NCBI GenBank assembly: GCA_037447655.1
Contig: JBBHKE010002075.1
Coordinates: forward strand, 376,730 to 440,729
Length of the DNA: 64,000 nucleotides
Direction of reading: 5' to 3'
Source: Zygnema cylindricum
Taxonomy: Eukaryota > Streptophyta > Zygnematophyceae > Zygnematales > Zygnemataceae
Part shown: positions 11,301 to 23,321 of the stretch, piece by piece
Numbering within the stretch: the first letter of the stretch is position 1
Layout of the letters: every line of letters starts with the position of its first letter
Position numbers and translations under genes: made by a program
Notes under the pieces: generated by a model
Seen by the model: the letters and a program-made list of their open reading frames with translations, nothing else
Told to the model about the DNA's origin: nothing
Databases searched by the model: none

Positions 11301-13445
11301 TATTTCTAAATACAACATAATAATAAATTGTAAATTACCCTTTTGCTTGATTTGTCGCATCCGTCAAATCAGCTACCATCCTGCATAAATAAATAAATAA
11401 ATGTCAAAAAAAGTTTGTCGACGTTATAACTATATCGAGGATTATTTTTTTTGATTTCATTTAACTTTCAATAAATAGCCACATTAAACATCTAAATTGC
11501 TTGAAATATTTTACTTATTTCCCCATAAAAAAGCAACCTTTATGAACTTTTCTCTTTTTTCTTCTCTTTCTCTCTTAGTTCGACATTAATAACACTTTTT
11601 TTATCGATATTATGATTTTCTTAGAACTCAGCACATATTTTTACAATATAAATCCCAGATGGAAAAAAATTAAAAAATCAAATAAAATTTCACTAAATTT
11701 GTTTCAAAAAAAAAAAAAACAACCTAAGCATATATATTACAATTTCCCCGATTTTACATGTTTTCGAAGGAAAAATCGCATCGTCCTTCCTTTCAATAAA
11801 ACTATTCAGTTACATTCCTCCAAAAATGACCCAAAAAAAAATGAGCAAAAAAAAAAAAAAAACAGAAGACAGGGAAAAAAAAAAAAAGTGGGGACGAAAA
11901 TTTACGTTTTCCCGATAATATAAGTTCCCGAGAAGAGACCGCTGCAAAATCTTGCAGCCATGGCCATTTCAAAATTGACACTGAATCCAAAAATCAGCCC
12001 CCAAATAGCGTTGCTCAAAAGGCCCATAAGGAGGACCGGTTTGCGACCAATTCGATCCGAAAGATATCTGTCAAAAAAAAGAAAAAAAGTGAAAAAGATG
12101 TGAGGAAAAAGGTGAGAAAGAGGTGAGAAAAAAGTGAGAAAAAGGTGAGGAGAGAGTGAGAAAAAAGTGAGAAAAGAGTGGGAATAAAGGGAGAAAAAGG
12201 TGAGAAAAAAGTAAGAAAAAAGTGAGAAAAGCGTGAAAGAGACGTGAAAAAGGAGTGAGAAAAGAGTGAGAAAAGAGTGAAAAAAAAGTGAGAAAAAATT
12301 GTATTAAAAGGTGAGAAACAGTGAGAAGATAGTGAGTAAAGAGCGAGGAAAGAGAGAAAAAATAGAAAAAAAAAGGTGAGTTTTTTAAAACAAAGGTTTT
12401 TCTACAAGATTGCACTTTTGCCTTAATTAAAAAAAAAAAAAAATAATAATAAGGGGAAACTACTTACCCCCAAAATGTGGAGCTAATTAATTGTCCAAAG
12501 AAAAAACTTGAAGCTAAGAAGCCCGCATAGTACCTGCAAGTTATAAATAAGTTTTTCACCCAATTAAAACAAAAATCACGTAATTAATTGGTCTTTTCTG
12601 TTTGAAAATATATCTATTTAATTCAACTGGTCAAACATTTTCCGAAGGTATTAAAAACTATAAAAGAAATTAGCAATTTCTAGTTTAGAATATAGATCCA
12701 GGAAAAAAAAGAAAAATAAAGCAAAAAAAATGTTTGACTCCAAATTGAATTCGCAACTCGAAAAATAAAAATGTTAAAACTTAAAACGATAAACACAAAA
12801 AAAAAAACAAAATGTGATTCCAAACCAGTCTTCTCCAAGCAGCTCTCAAGTTTGAAAAAAATGAATATAAGAAGGAAGGCAATATAAAGACAAAAAGTAA
12901 TCAGATGCCGTTAAAATTGTCCTTTTCTAGCAATGAATTTATTTTCCTATAAAAAAAGGTTGAAACAGAAGAAAAAAACAAAACAAGCATAAAACACAAA
13001 AAATAAAAAACAAACAAACAAACGACAAAACAAACCAAACCAAAACAGACTTACAAACTAACAGATCAACAAACTAACAAAACTAAAACAAACCAAAAGA
13101 CATCGAAAAGAAAACGAAAAGAAAATTCGAAGAAAAAACAACTCACCCTAAATTAGATTCCTCTTCCGTAACTCCGAAAGAGTTGACCATAAGTGGAGCG
13201 AAAGGATAAAGAATCGTCTCATTCATCGCCGAGCCGATTAAAACGACCGCGAGAGAAAAAAACGCCAATGTCGGAAGAGGAGTCGTCCCTTTTTCTGAAT
13301 CTTTCGGAAACGAATCTTTCGGTTTCCGAGGAGATTCCGGCATCGTAATTAAATTATCGGAAGCTTTCGCGGAAATTATTTTTTTTAAAGTGCTGATTCG
13401 AGGCGAGAGATCGGCGGAGGTTTCAAGGACACGACCGTCCACCAT
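8363..13445 (-). CDS. MFS transporter, DHA1/zinc-induced-facilitator-like, ten exons
   Basis: Exons on the minus strand: 13,147-13,445, 12,468-12,533, 11,906-12,067, 11,339-11,380, 11,028-11,071, 10,022-10,666, 9,735-9,790, 9,364-9,462, 9,075-9,247, 8,363-8,717. All junctions are GT-AG, phases match, and the 1,941 nt encode 646 aa. The ATG has a strong context (CCCGCCATGG). The protein is a membrane transporter of the major facilitator superfamily. Visible features are a hydrophilic N-terminus of about 55 aa, TM1 (LAFFSLAVVLIG), the MFS motif A between TM2 and TM3 (GYLSDRIGRKP, residues 122-132), and a motif-C-like GLSWGIGYMLGPALGG around residues 195-210. After TM6 there is an unusually long Lys/Glu/Ser-rich cytosolic loop (about 257-417), then six further membrane segments. 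Plant ZIFL proteins are usually near 480 aa; the extra length is mostly the loop. Substrate cannot be told (zinc chelates, other small molecules or ions are known in the family). Confidence 0.88.
8776..8930. repeat. CT-rich microsatellite in the last intron of the MFS gene
   Basis: A 150-bp run of CTCTCTCT, broken by G and T, on the plus strand. It lies between the last exon (ending at 8,717) and the partial exon duplication at about 8,930-9,010. Confidence 0.9.
8928..9010. repeat. Partial duplication of the last MFS exon and its 3' splice site
   Basis: On the minus strand, TTTTTCCAG followed by about 42 bases resembles the acceptor and first 45 bases of exon 10 (8,672-8,717), for example CTGCTTTCACCTCTGACCT against CCGCTTTCACCTCCGACCT. 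Homology continues into the flanking intron (8,718-8,765 against 8,965-9,010). The copy then runs into the CT microsatellite, so it cannot serve as a full exon. Confidence 0.75.
12090..12392. repeat. GTGAGAAAAA-type tandem repeat in an MFS intron
   Basis: About 25 imperfect copies of a 10-13 bp unit (GTGAGAAAAA or AGTGAGAAAA on the plus strand) fill the intron between exons 2 and 3 of the MFS gene. The gene runs on the minus strand, so the repeats read TTTTTCTCAC in the transcript and are not splice donors. Confidence 0.85.
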
Positions 13446-13455
13446 GGCGGGAAGT

Positions 13456-13535
13456 AGAGGACGAGGGAGAGGGAGAAGGAGAGGACGAGGGAGAGGGAGA
13501 AGGAGAGGACGAGGGAGAGGGAGAAGGAGAAAGGA
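13456..13535. repeat. 24-bp minisatellite beside the MFS start codon
   Basis: Three copies of GGACGAGGGAGAGGGAGAAG+GAGA lie 10-90 bases upstream of the MFS ATG, that is in the 5' UTR or core promoter. In the transcript they read as CT-rich sequence. Confidence 0.9.
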
Positions 13536-13639
13536 GGGGAATGAGAGAGAGAGAAAGAGTAGGAAGGAACGGCAGATTAAGGGAACCTGAAAACAAGTTT
13601 TTCAAACATTGGGAGTTGTCAGGTTAAGAAGGTGAAGTA

Positions 13640-13905
13640 AGAGGAGAGAGAGGGAAAGAACGTGATCGAAGGAGAGGGTGGAGAGAGAGGGGGGCTGAGA
13701 GAGCATGTAGGGAAAGGGACAGCGACAGGAAATGCAGTGGGAAAAAATTGGGTCAAAGAGGGAGAGAGGGAGGGAGGGAAGGGAGGGGAATGGGAGGCGG
13801 AGAGGCAGAGGAAGAGGGAGAGGGAGAGAGAGGGAGAGAGAGGGAGAGAGAGGGAAAGGGAGAGGGAAAGGGAGAGGGAAAGGGAAAGGGAGAGGGTGGA
13901 GAGCA
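13640..13905. repeat. Purine-rich (GGGAGA)n tract upstream of the MFS gene
   Basis: A GA-rich stretch made of GGGAGA, GGGAAA and GGGAGG words, about 200-460 bases upstream of the MFS start. Apparent frames are Arg/Glu/Gly repeats. It may belong to the promoter or 5' UTR, where CT-rich sense-strand sequence is common in plants. Confidence 0.85.
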
Positions 13906-16900
13906 GCGGGAAGCTATGAGATGGGTTTGCATGTGTTTGATGGGAGGGAGGGAAAAGAGCTAATTCTTAATTTAATACAATGTAACACTTTAGGTTGATA
14001 ATTCTGCAGCTTCATATAATCTATAATAGAAATTTCAGGCAAAATTTCTGTGAAAAATTGAAATTTTTTAAATTAAAGAAAAGAAAAATCAAAAATTCTT
14101 TTGCCAGTTATTTAGTTAGGTTTTTTTTTTCGCTAGTTTTGGGTACATATAGTATTATAAAGAAAAATATCCGGATAATTTTCAATCAGAGAACCCAAAA
14201 TATTCATAAAAACCTTGAAAAACTAACAAAATTGAAGAAAATTATGTACCTTTTCCTGTCAATTTCTCCCTTTTCTGAATGTGGGAAAAGGGATTTCTGT
14301 AATAATGATGGGGATGGAGAGAGATATATATAGAGAGGGGATGGATAGATAGAGAGAGAGAAAAAAAATTGAGAGAGAGAGACAGAGAAAGGAGTGAGAG
14401 AGCGGAGAGAGAGAGAGAGAGAGAGGATGACTTGAGAGTGAGTCTGAAACTCACACCTTTTGTTAAGGCGCCTTAGTTCCGTACGTGTACTTCTAAATTT
14501 GTACTTTAAACCAATCAATGTACTTTCAGTCACGAGTAGAAAATCCTGCCCACAATGGCCAATCAAACAATATCCTTACACGTGACAGAAATATTCAGCT
14601 GTCATCTGAACGTTTGTCGGTGGCCTTGCGCCGCTCAAACACCGAAGATATTGTGTCGGTGTGAGAGATCTCGAAAATTCTAATGACACGTGGACATAGC
14701 CGTGGCACGATGAGCTGGTATTATGGTACGGACCGGCAAATTAGGAGCGGCGGACTAGGACTGAAAAAAACATTGCGACTCCGGGAACCGAGAGTTCTGA
14801 TAGGCTGACCGAATAAGGGTGGCGATTCGTCGACAATAATTGAGCTGGTACGGATCTGTCACAGTACACGCTCCCGTACTTATTAGAGTTGATAACTCTG
14901 CTGTAGTTCGGTCGCGACTATTTTCTGGCCGAAAATCATATTACAGTTTTAGGAACAATGTTTGAGTGAGTGGTCAATTATTTGCCACGTCTCCTTGCAA
15001 TAAATTAGCATTACGTCTTCCTATTTCGCATCGACAGTAATAAACCCTTATCGCGAATAAGGGACAGGTGCTAACTGTGGTCCGTGAATCTGCATGTGTT
15101 TTTGGCTGGTCCTTCAGTTCACCGTGCTTTCGTTATTAGAGTTGACAGCTCTATTTCAAGTGCAGGTTTTTGACCCGAAAGAATGAATTAATGCTAGTAA
15201 CTTTATTTAATTCAGTGGTACCTAATGTGCTACGCTGTTAGGAAATCTTTACTGTCTTTTAGGAATAAACGGTTATTGTTTATTTTGTAGATATAGGTAT
15301 ATATCGTGAAACACTTTCCGGTATTCCACGTGGAACAAAAAATGGTTGTGATATTATACAATATTTTATAATATTTTTATAATATCTTGGCGATGTCTTG
15401 TCACAATTTTCACAATGATGGTTTCGGAGTTTACTATTGGATTGAGGGCGGTACAATGGGGAAAAGTTAACCGGAAAAAATAAAATGATAAGAAATTGTT
15501 AAGAAAAACATTTTGTTGAAGAAAACAATTTGTTAAGGAAAACACATTGATAATAAAGTGTTAACGCTAATAATTAACTAACCGTAATGGTTTAAATGCT
15601 ACTGATGTATATCAATTGAATTAGCAGTCCGTATAGGTTGTCAACCATTTCATCAATACTTTCACTCTTCTCGAGCACCTTTATACTCAAAGCCCCAAGC
15701 CAAGTTATACCTTTTGCATATCTCATCACCGAAAACCAAGTAATTTGATCAAATAGTTGTCGTTAGTTTCCAAAATCTCTTTCGAACGTTACCTTCACCT
15801 CACACATTTGCTCATATACAATCGTGTTTCAAGTCGAGAACAATAGCTTGGATATCAATCATATCAATTTAATGACACTCAATGGGTTGTGTCTGTAACG
15901 ATCTTGTTTAATATTACTCACTTACTAGAAAATAGACAACATCGCGTGATTTGGTATGAGTCGCCATTGTTGTAGTCGGAGTCGACCCGGGTCACATTAG
16001 CAAAACACTTGAGGTTGTGGACCTTAGCTTCATAGGGTAGAAAACAAACATTAACGGTAGCTTCTTTTGAGTAATCATATAGAGTAGTTGCATGATTCAA
16101 TGTATGTCCGTTATTTCTTCGTTTTCGGTTATTGCTTTAGACGTTTCTTTAGAAATACTATATTGTGCATAATTTCTCCCTTGTACTTAGATGGTCTACA
16201 CATGGCGAGTGTCCATAAATTCAATTAGACTTTCAAGCGCTTAAAACCATTGAACGTATAAAATCATCAAATGTGTGTGAACCTACAATATTGTAGCTTG
16301 ATCTTGTTATGAGAAACCAAACATAACCATGGTACTCGATTGTTCCAATTACATTATTTAAAGCAAGACAAATGGTTGAAACTAAAGACATGTATTAAAC
16401 GTATAAAATGAAGAGGATGTTGGTAATCCATGCAAGAATGAGACGTAACATAACCCACGATAGTTTATATTCTTACAGTTTTCGTATAAAAGCCTTAAGG
16501 ATGAAAGATGGTAGGGCAATTCACTACTGTTAGTATGGATCTAAAGCAAAACCTCGGTTAAGCCATAGTGTGGCATAAGTTATTCCATACAAGGTAGTTT
16601 AGTCTTTGGTATTTTTGTAATAAGACCACTAGTCACCATTGTATTGTAACTTGTGAACAATTCTATCAACGTGGGTGTGTAGAGAAACAAGTAAAAAGTA
16701 TAGACTCGATTGTGGAAGTCAAAAGTCTACAATTGAGATCATGTAACATTACTATCACGATTTATATCCCCGCATTGACGATATATACCATATACTAATC
16801 GAAAATGCATTCTTTATCCGTTACTTAGAATTGAAGTCCGTAAACGAAGGCACATGATGGATTTCCCCTTCTTACCCATCAAATAGAGCTTTTGTGGTAC

Positions 16901-18300
16901 AATGTTTACGACATTTGCACTGTTTGTTCGCACTAGATGATACCTATTTTCCCTGAAATATATCCATTCACATGTTACCAATACCAACAAATCGAATACA
17001 TTTTTTCCCCAACATTTGTCAAACCACGAGACATAATTATGACATAAAGAAAATGACCAACGTCCCGGCACATATTACGAAGCATAATATGACATATGAA
17101 GCTTAACAAAGAATAGAATGGTCCTTTGTTATTTGCCTTATGTGTTTCGTGTCTTTCACACTGTTTTCTAGTTGTTTTGCTTTCGTGTGCCTATTTTTTG
17201 TTGCCTTTTGTCTTTTACTTTCTTTTGTTTTCATATTTTCTTTTACCATCGGGCTTTCACAATAACACTTATTACTTGGTACATAAATGTGTAAAATCAA
17301 TTTGGTAGCAAAGGCTGGAGATGAAGAGGAAAGTGGAATTCCTTGTTCCCAATTACCAGAAAATCTTCCCTTTTGACGAAAAGTTGCCAAGTCGGGTGAG
17401 TCGTTTCAATTGGTCAAAGATTAGAATGAGACGGACGTAAATAGGAAGTTCCACTTAACACGACTAAGCATACAAATAGACCTAATAAATAGTATACCTT
17501 TTAAAATATTAGAGTTCAACTTTTTTCAAGCACTCTACATTTACACTTATCAGGGTTTCATTGAGTGTGCTCATTTTATGTTCCGTTTTCAACTTTCCAT
17601 TTCGTTTCTTCCCATGTACTCAAATCACTCTTCCTTAATAAAACTGAGTCAGTCACTCAGTTGATATCAAAGGAAACGATGAAGCTAAGAGTTGATTTTT
17701 TTTTTTAGGGTTGCAGTAAAAAAGTGGAATAGGCAATATTGAATGCCCGAAAAGGTTTTAACATTACAAGAAAAGTACATAATGTACTTCCCTTTTTTAC
17801 CTCGATGGGACAATGGGACAACCTCGAACCAGCACATTTAATTTTTAGGATTTTTTTAGGGTAATGTCACACCTGATGACCAGTAAAAGTAACTATAATA
17901 AAATTTATTAAAAACTCGCAATGGTAAACCGTCGAAGAAAAAGTATAGAGATGATATATATCCTTCAACTCACTACTTCATTTCCAATATAGTCCAAATT
18001 CTCGCCTACATGAATTCCTCTCAACTAATCATGAGGTCAAAAATATGTACTTTTATGACAATTGTTTTAGTGTAATTATTTTCCGTACTTATTATAAATA
18101 CAATATCACTGGCAACTGCTCGGAAAACGTCATAATAGTACCAAAAAATGAGTAATGTTCTTTTCACACAAAAAATTGTACCACTTTTACAGTAAAAAAG
18201 AATGATTTTTAGAGTATTATTCTTTGTCCCCCATGATTATCATAATTACTGCACCAGTAGTGTCGAGACAGAGACAGTGCTCATATAATTCCCCTATTAG
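13906..18300. other. Intergenic region, no gene recognised
   Basis: A GA microsatellite lies at about 14,315-14,430. Around 14,880-15,180 are scattered TTATTAGAGTT words like those in the MITE cluster at 33.7-37.6 kb. Frames at 15,918-16,100, 16,814-17,071 and 17,103-17,390 have no known motif and no splice-consistent continuation. No tRNA or rRNA gene was recognised. Confidence 0.5.
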
Positions 18301-18450
18301 CAACAGGGGAAAAAGAGGAGAGATAGGGATAAGGAAGCGAGAGGATAGGAGGAGATAGGAGAGAGGAGTGGATGGAAGGGAGGGGAGGTATGGGAGGGAG
18401 GGGAGGGAGGGGAGGGATAGGGGAAGGAGAGGATAAGGGAGGATATGGGC
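18300..18450. repeat. Purine-rich GGGAGG tract
   Basis: About 150 bp of GGGAGG/GGATAGG words on the plus strand. The Pro/Leu/Ser frames on the opposite strand are composition artefacts. Confidence 0.85.
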
Positions 18451-19366
18451 AGTACTTAACTGCATAAAACCCTAACAAATAAATTGCATCCTTGTCCTCC
18501 AACAAATACATGTAATGTCTTGTATAAACATTAATATCAATTCACATATTTCCTCTCGATTGTTAAAATAAGCTTTAATCCCACTTAAGAACACCAATTG
18601 TGAACTCAAGAGATTCATTAGTAACTAAAATTCAAGTAAGGATATCAAGGTTATTTACAACTAACGTTTTAGGGCAAAATTACTAAATTATTTTTATCAT
18701 TTCAGATTTGAAATACAGATGTCCCATATCTTTTAATATCTGAATCCTTCAAATTTTATGACTGAAATAATACATAATAGTGATAGAGAGCCCATCTGTC
18801 CAGAAACTATACCGTGAACTGCTATTAGAGTATAAAAACATTGTTAGAGTGGAGTATAATTTAGTGTCATGGATTCTAACTCAGTACCACATTCACAATT
18901 AACGTTTCAAAAAAAAAGAGACAAATAATGCTGTTTTGAGGTCAGAAATAAAAGAAAACTGGCAATTGTTAACCCTAATTGTCACTTACAGTGCACCAAC
19001 ATGCAAATATTTTGTGACCCACTATGGAAAATGTGAGATCAAACAAGAAATAGTGACATCAAAAAACCTCCATAGAATGATGGTTGCACGAAAAAACCAT
19101 TGAAAATGGTATATTTCTTAAGAAACCGTGAAAAAGAAACACCATTTCGTGGACCTATTCACCTCAAGCACCAAAATCCTAAGGTTTTATTCTATTTTGG
19201 ACTCATTATATTTTCTGCGACCAAATTTCATAACAAGGAAAAATATCTATATCGTACTCTTTTTATGATACATAAAATCTCACCTATCGTTAAAGACACC
19301 TATACCAGAAACAATCACGGTGTACTACCCATCAGTCAATATGGGAAAGGAAAAAAAAAAAAAGCA
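18451..19366. other. AT-rich DNA downstream of the RING-CH gene
   Basis: No gene or element recognised. The 97-codon frame at 19,100-19,393 overlaps the end of the minus-strand RING-CH gene and lacks motifs. Confidence 0.5.
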
Positions 19367-20907
19367 CTAACTCTCTCTTCTATCGGAATATAAACTATCT
19401 CTAAATACATCCGTATGTTGGGTATTTAAACATGGGAGAGTACCAAAGGTGACGAAAGTACATACATTCTGTAAGCAATTTTTTAAATGTTCATGAAATT
19501 GAAAAGGCCAAGAGAGTTCAGTGTTGTCACGTAACGGAAAGTCTTCCATGTAAACCGAGTCGACTTCCGCTTCTTTTTCTTGGGGAAGAAGAGGAGGAAG
19601 ATTCAAAACCTCCTCGGAGCAAATTTCACAAATTCTGCAATCCCCTCCAGCAGTTAAGTCAGAGGGGGAAGGAAGGAAGGAAAGAGAGGAGGGAAAGAGA
19701 GGGGGGAGGAGGAGAGGGAAGGGATGGGGAAGGGAGGGGAGAGGAAAGAAAGGAGGGAGGGAGGGAGAGGGAGAAGGAGGGAGGGAGAGAGGGAAGGAGG
19801 GAGGGAGGGAGAGGGTGAGGGAGAGGAAGAAGGAGGGAGGGAAGGAGGGAGGGAGGGAGGGAGGGGGAGGGAGGGAGGGAGGGAGGGAGGGAGGGAGGGA
19901 GGGAGGGAGGGAGGGAGGGAGGGAGGGAGGGAAGGAGGGAAGGAGGAAGAGAGGGAGGGAGAGAGGGAGAGAGGGAGGGGAGGAGGAGAGGAGGAGAGGG
20001 GGGAAAGGAGGAGAGGGGGGAAAGGAGGAGAGAGGGGGGAAAGGAGGAGAGAGGGGGGAAAGGAGGAGAGAGGGGGGAAAGGAGGAGAGAGGGGGGAAAG
20101 GAGGAGAGAGGGGGGAAAGGAGGAGAGAGTGGGGAGAAGTCAGGGGAAGGCGAGGAAGCAGAGGGGGGGAATAAAGACTGGTGAGGATGAGAATGTGAAG
20201 GATTGGAGAGACAGCAGGAGAGACGGAATGAGGGGGAGGGGGAGGGGAGGGGGAGGGGGAGGGGGAGGGGGAGAAAGAGAGGGAGAGGGAAAGGGAAAGA
20301 AAAAAAACATGGAGGAATGGAATGAAAAAAAAAAAGATTACCTGTCCCCTTTGAAAGAAAACCATAGCCTTGCACACTCAGAATGCGTGACCGCCATACT
20401 CTTCCTACATCCACATTGCAAGATAAGACATTCGTCATCGGCTCCCGAATGACAAACTCGACAAAGTACGGCAAAATCCAATTGGTCGTCGTCGAATTGG
20501 TAGTCTGAATAGTAGTCGCCACTGAAACTGTCTAACGGACAGCTGTCTTCACCAGATAGGTCTGGATTATCTTCAGGAACTGGATTTGATTCAGCTGTAT
20601 TATTATAATCGTCTACTTCTGTTTGTATTACTGCTGCAGGTGCGGAAAAAGACAAACCGCGTATAGATTCGGAATCTTGAAGAGATAACAAGTTATTGCT
20701 TCTGTGGTTTGTATTTAAGGGAATATTTGGAGATAAAGTAGCTGCAGTGGCAGGATCAAGGTCATTCATAGGAATTGCAAGAGGTCTGTAAGGAGATAAA
20801 ATACTAGTATTTAAATCTTGATGAAAACTTTGCTCCAGATTATTCTTAATACTACTTTCAACTGCATCATTATTATCTACTGCAGCCAATTTAGCTCTGT
20901 TATTCAT
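19367..20907 (-). CDS. RING-CH (RINGv/MARCH-like) E3 ubiquitin ligase, two exons
   Basis: Exon 1 is 20,342-20,907 and exon 2 is 19,367-19,634 (minus). They join with GT-AG ends in phase to give 834 nt, 277 aa. The zinc ligands form a complete C4HC3 RING-CH pattern at about residues 149-194: CRVC, then CGC, an H-x2-C (HSEC), then CEIC. The intron splits this domain between W-F-S-F-K-G-D-R and I-C-E-I-C. RING-CH domains recruit E2 enzymes and mark proteins with ubiquitin; plant members are often small and soluble or membrane-linked. About 140 residues before the domain are acidic, Ser/Asn-rich and probably disordered. The roughly 80 residues after it show no membrane segment. The start is the first ATG in frame. 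The 3' end is uncertain, because a GTATGT donor-like site near residue 245 could splice to an exon not identified here. Confidence 0.82.
19660..20290. repeat. 630-bp (GGGA)n/(GGAGG)n purine tract filling the RING-CH intron
   Basis: On the plus strand almost every base from 19,660 to 20,290 is G or A: GGGAGGGA runs, then a 20-bp unit (GGGGGGAAAGGAGGAGAGAG) repeated at about 19,995-20,130, then GGGGGA runs. On the transcript strand it is an unbroken polypyrimidine tract, ending about 25 bases before the 3' splice site. The large Arg/Gly/Glu and Pro/Ser frames here are artefacts. Confidence 0.95.
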
Positions 20908-22372
20908 TGATGAAACCCTAATTTGATAGCTTACAAGAGTCCTCAAACCCTAACTGAGAAAGATAATATGAATGGAATAGAAAAAAACATAAAACAAGCT
21001 TTCGTGTACAGAACATACAATGACAAGGGAAAAAAAAAATTAAAAAAAAATCTTGCTGCAAGAAGTATTTCTGCAAAGAAGTTTGTTAAAAGTCATCGCT
21101 GTACTTTTGCACCTTATCTTGACCTAACCGGAAAAAAACATACGGAAAAAATTTGAAACGGAAGACAGCTCCAACAAGAAACTGCGGCGGATTTTGTAAA
21201 ACAGAAAGTACAGTACAGTACAGTTCACACGTGAGAATGCCGTACAGTACTTCAGTGTAGTGAAGACAAGAGATTCAAAATTTCAAAAATTTCAAAGTTT
21301 CTCAAGTTGGTGGAAAACTTATCCACATTAAATACAGAAAAATCGTGCATTACGCGTGTTTCAATCTTTTTGGTCAGTAAATTTCGTGATAAAACGTACG
21401 ATATGGTCCCATTTTTCACACTTTATTCCAAAACTTCTTTTGAACCAGGGACGGATTAAGATAAAATTAGAATGTACGGTGAAAGTTGTTGCAGTACGGA
21501 AGGCGTTTGCCGCTCTTCGTACGGAGTCAAGGGACAAAGGAATGGGTTCGGATTTGGAGATGAGGTGTCAAAAAATGCTAGGACTTGAGAAGACCGAGCC
21601 AATATGGACCATTCTTCAAGATCTATGAGCAGATTTTTTCAGATTTTTTCGGAATCGGTCCTATCCAAGCAAGGTCATCATACAGTTTCATCATATACAG
21701 TACGAATCGTACCATTTAACCATTTTTAATTCGACCTCGATCGGTCGGTCCAATAGCGCCAGGGTGTTCTGCACAAATAACCGTAGTTAGGGTCCGTTTC
21801 ATCATACCGTACGATAATCATGAATTTCATCCTAACCCTCTCCGATATTCGTACGTACCGTACACCCTCGGACTGACGAAGTCTACTGTCTGACGGACTT
21901 TGACTCTAGGGTCCATTTCGCATGTCAAGAACGGTCCAGATGTAGACATCCCATCCCATAGGTCAAAGAATGCGATTTAGGGTTCTTTAGGGTTTGTTAG
22001 GGTTTATGGTCAATCGCCATACTAAAAAGAAACGCCCGTTTTAGAGCTAAAAAGTTAACGGACGCGAGAGTACTTTTCCTAAACGAAATTTGACCAATAA
22101 TTTTATATGTCGAACTATTGTTAATACGACAAGCTTGAGCATTAGCTCCCTGTTACAGTGGGCGATTGCCGATTTTCCAGCAGGAGTTGCCAGTAATCGT
22201 ACGTAAACGTTTACTGGCAGTTACATTATGACCGATTGAACAATTTGTCAATTTTACATCAGGTCGTGCCGGTAAACTACAATAGTAAACAATACTATAC
22301 CTCTCGCTCACGTGTTTTTTTTGGCTGTATTCAGATGTTAATATCGTTTTAGATTCTTCAACGCTTAGAATC
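20908..22372. other. Intergenic, upstream of the RING-CH gene
   Basis: The first 100-200 bases should contain the 5' UTR and promoter of the RING-CH gene. The rest is rich in GTACGG/CGTAC words, with a short CAGTACAGTACAG run near 21,210. No gene recognised. Confidence 0.5.
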
Positions 22373-22375
22373 TAA

Positions 22376-23308
22376 GGGTACGTCCCCATGTAATCGGTAC
22401 TTTGATAAAGTATTTTGGACTGTAGTAAAGATTCTCCGTACTACTTTGAAGAGCGTCCCTATGTGCGAAAATGAAATCGGAACTTTGAAATGTGACGGTT
22501 GTAGACGTAGTTACAAGTTGTGACGATTGAAGCCGACTACGAAACTTCCGACGATTGGTGACGCCAACAAAAACAGCGACAGTTGTAGGCATCTAGATTT
22601 TTGTGAAATTGTAGATGTTTAGGGTTTGGTGACATTGTGACGTCATGCTCACTTGTGACAACGTCGACGTCACTAGTTCAATAACTTTCCGCCATGGTTT
22701 CCTGATTTCGTTTTTTCTACTTTTCTCACCCGACTTGCCATTAAAAAAAAACCTAATATTTTTAAAATTTCTTTCATTTTATCCAATATTGTTCTGTCTC
22801 GTTCTAGAAAGTGTGAGATAAAAGCGATAGTGTGAAAGGGAGAGGGGAGAGGCGACGACGGCGCAAAATTTTGCAAAGGACCCCATGAATGAAAGTGGAG
22901 GTCCGAGACCCCTGCAATTTTTTTTCCGTACATCCGCGTGACGGGCACGGAGAAAAATAGCGAGGAATCTCCCTCGTCCTAAAATTTTCCCACTCTTGTG
23001 GCGCGTGCGTGGTTCGTTTTTCATTCGCTGTTTGGGCGTTACTTGAACTAAAATCACCCCCTCAAGGTGATTTTGGATGAAATTTTTTTTTGGGTTGGAT
23101 TCTCTTGCCCGGGCGGTCAAAAAGGGGAAAACGCCAAAATGCGTTCACATGACGACAAACACGCCGTACATCCAAAGTATGAATTGACGTTCATTCTACT
23201 TTGGTAAAAATGATTTTTTCGTACGGCTAAAGTTTTTGTCAAAGTTCCCTAAATTTTAGGGCAAAAAGACAAAGAAAAGTCGATACTTTAATACATGGGG
23301 ACATACCC
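22376..23308. mobile_element. 933-bp PIF/Harbinger-like MITE (TAA target duplication)
   Basis: The left end GGGTACGTCCCCATGTA and right end TACATGGGGACATACCC are inverted repeats with one mismatch in 17. Both are flanked by TAA. The interior has the family words GTGACGGTTGTAGACG and GTAGATGTTTAGGG, and the palindromic AATCACC-CCCTCA-AGGTGATT block near 23,053. It shares family termini and content with 5,293-6,285. No transposase is encoded, so it is non-autonomous. Confidence 0.8.
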
Positions 23309-23321
23309 TAAATGTAATATT

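Noticed and set aside
16814-17390. Two minus-strand frames of 85 and 95 codons as a gene
   Set aside because: No motif, no supporting splice junctions and a Lys-rich composition typical of AT-rich non-coding DNA.
19659-20522. Long frames of 287, 242 and 336 codons across the GGGA tract
   Set aside because: They are Ser/Pro/Leu or Arg/Gly/Glu runs dictated by the tract. Only the ends overlapping the RING-CH exons are coding, and the intron explains the rest.
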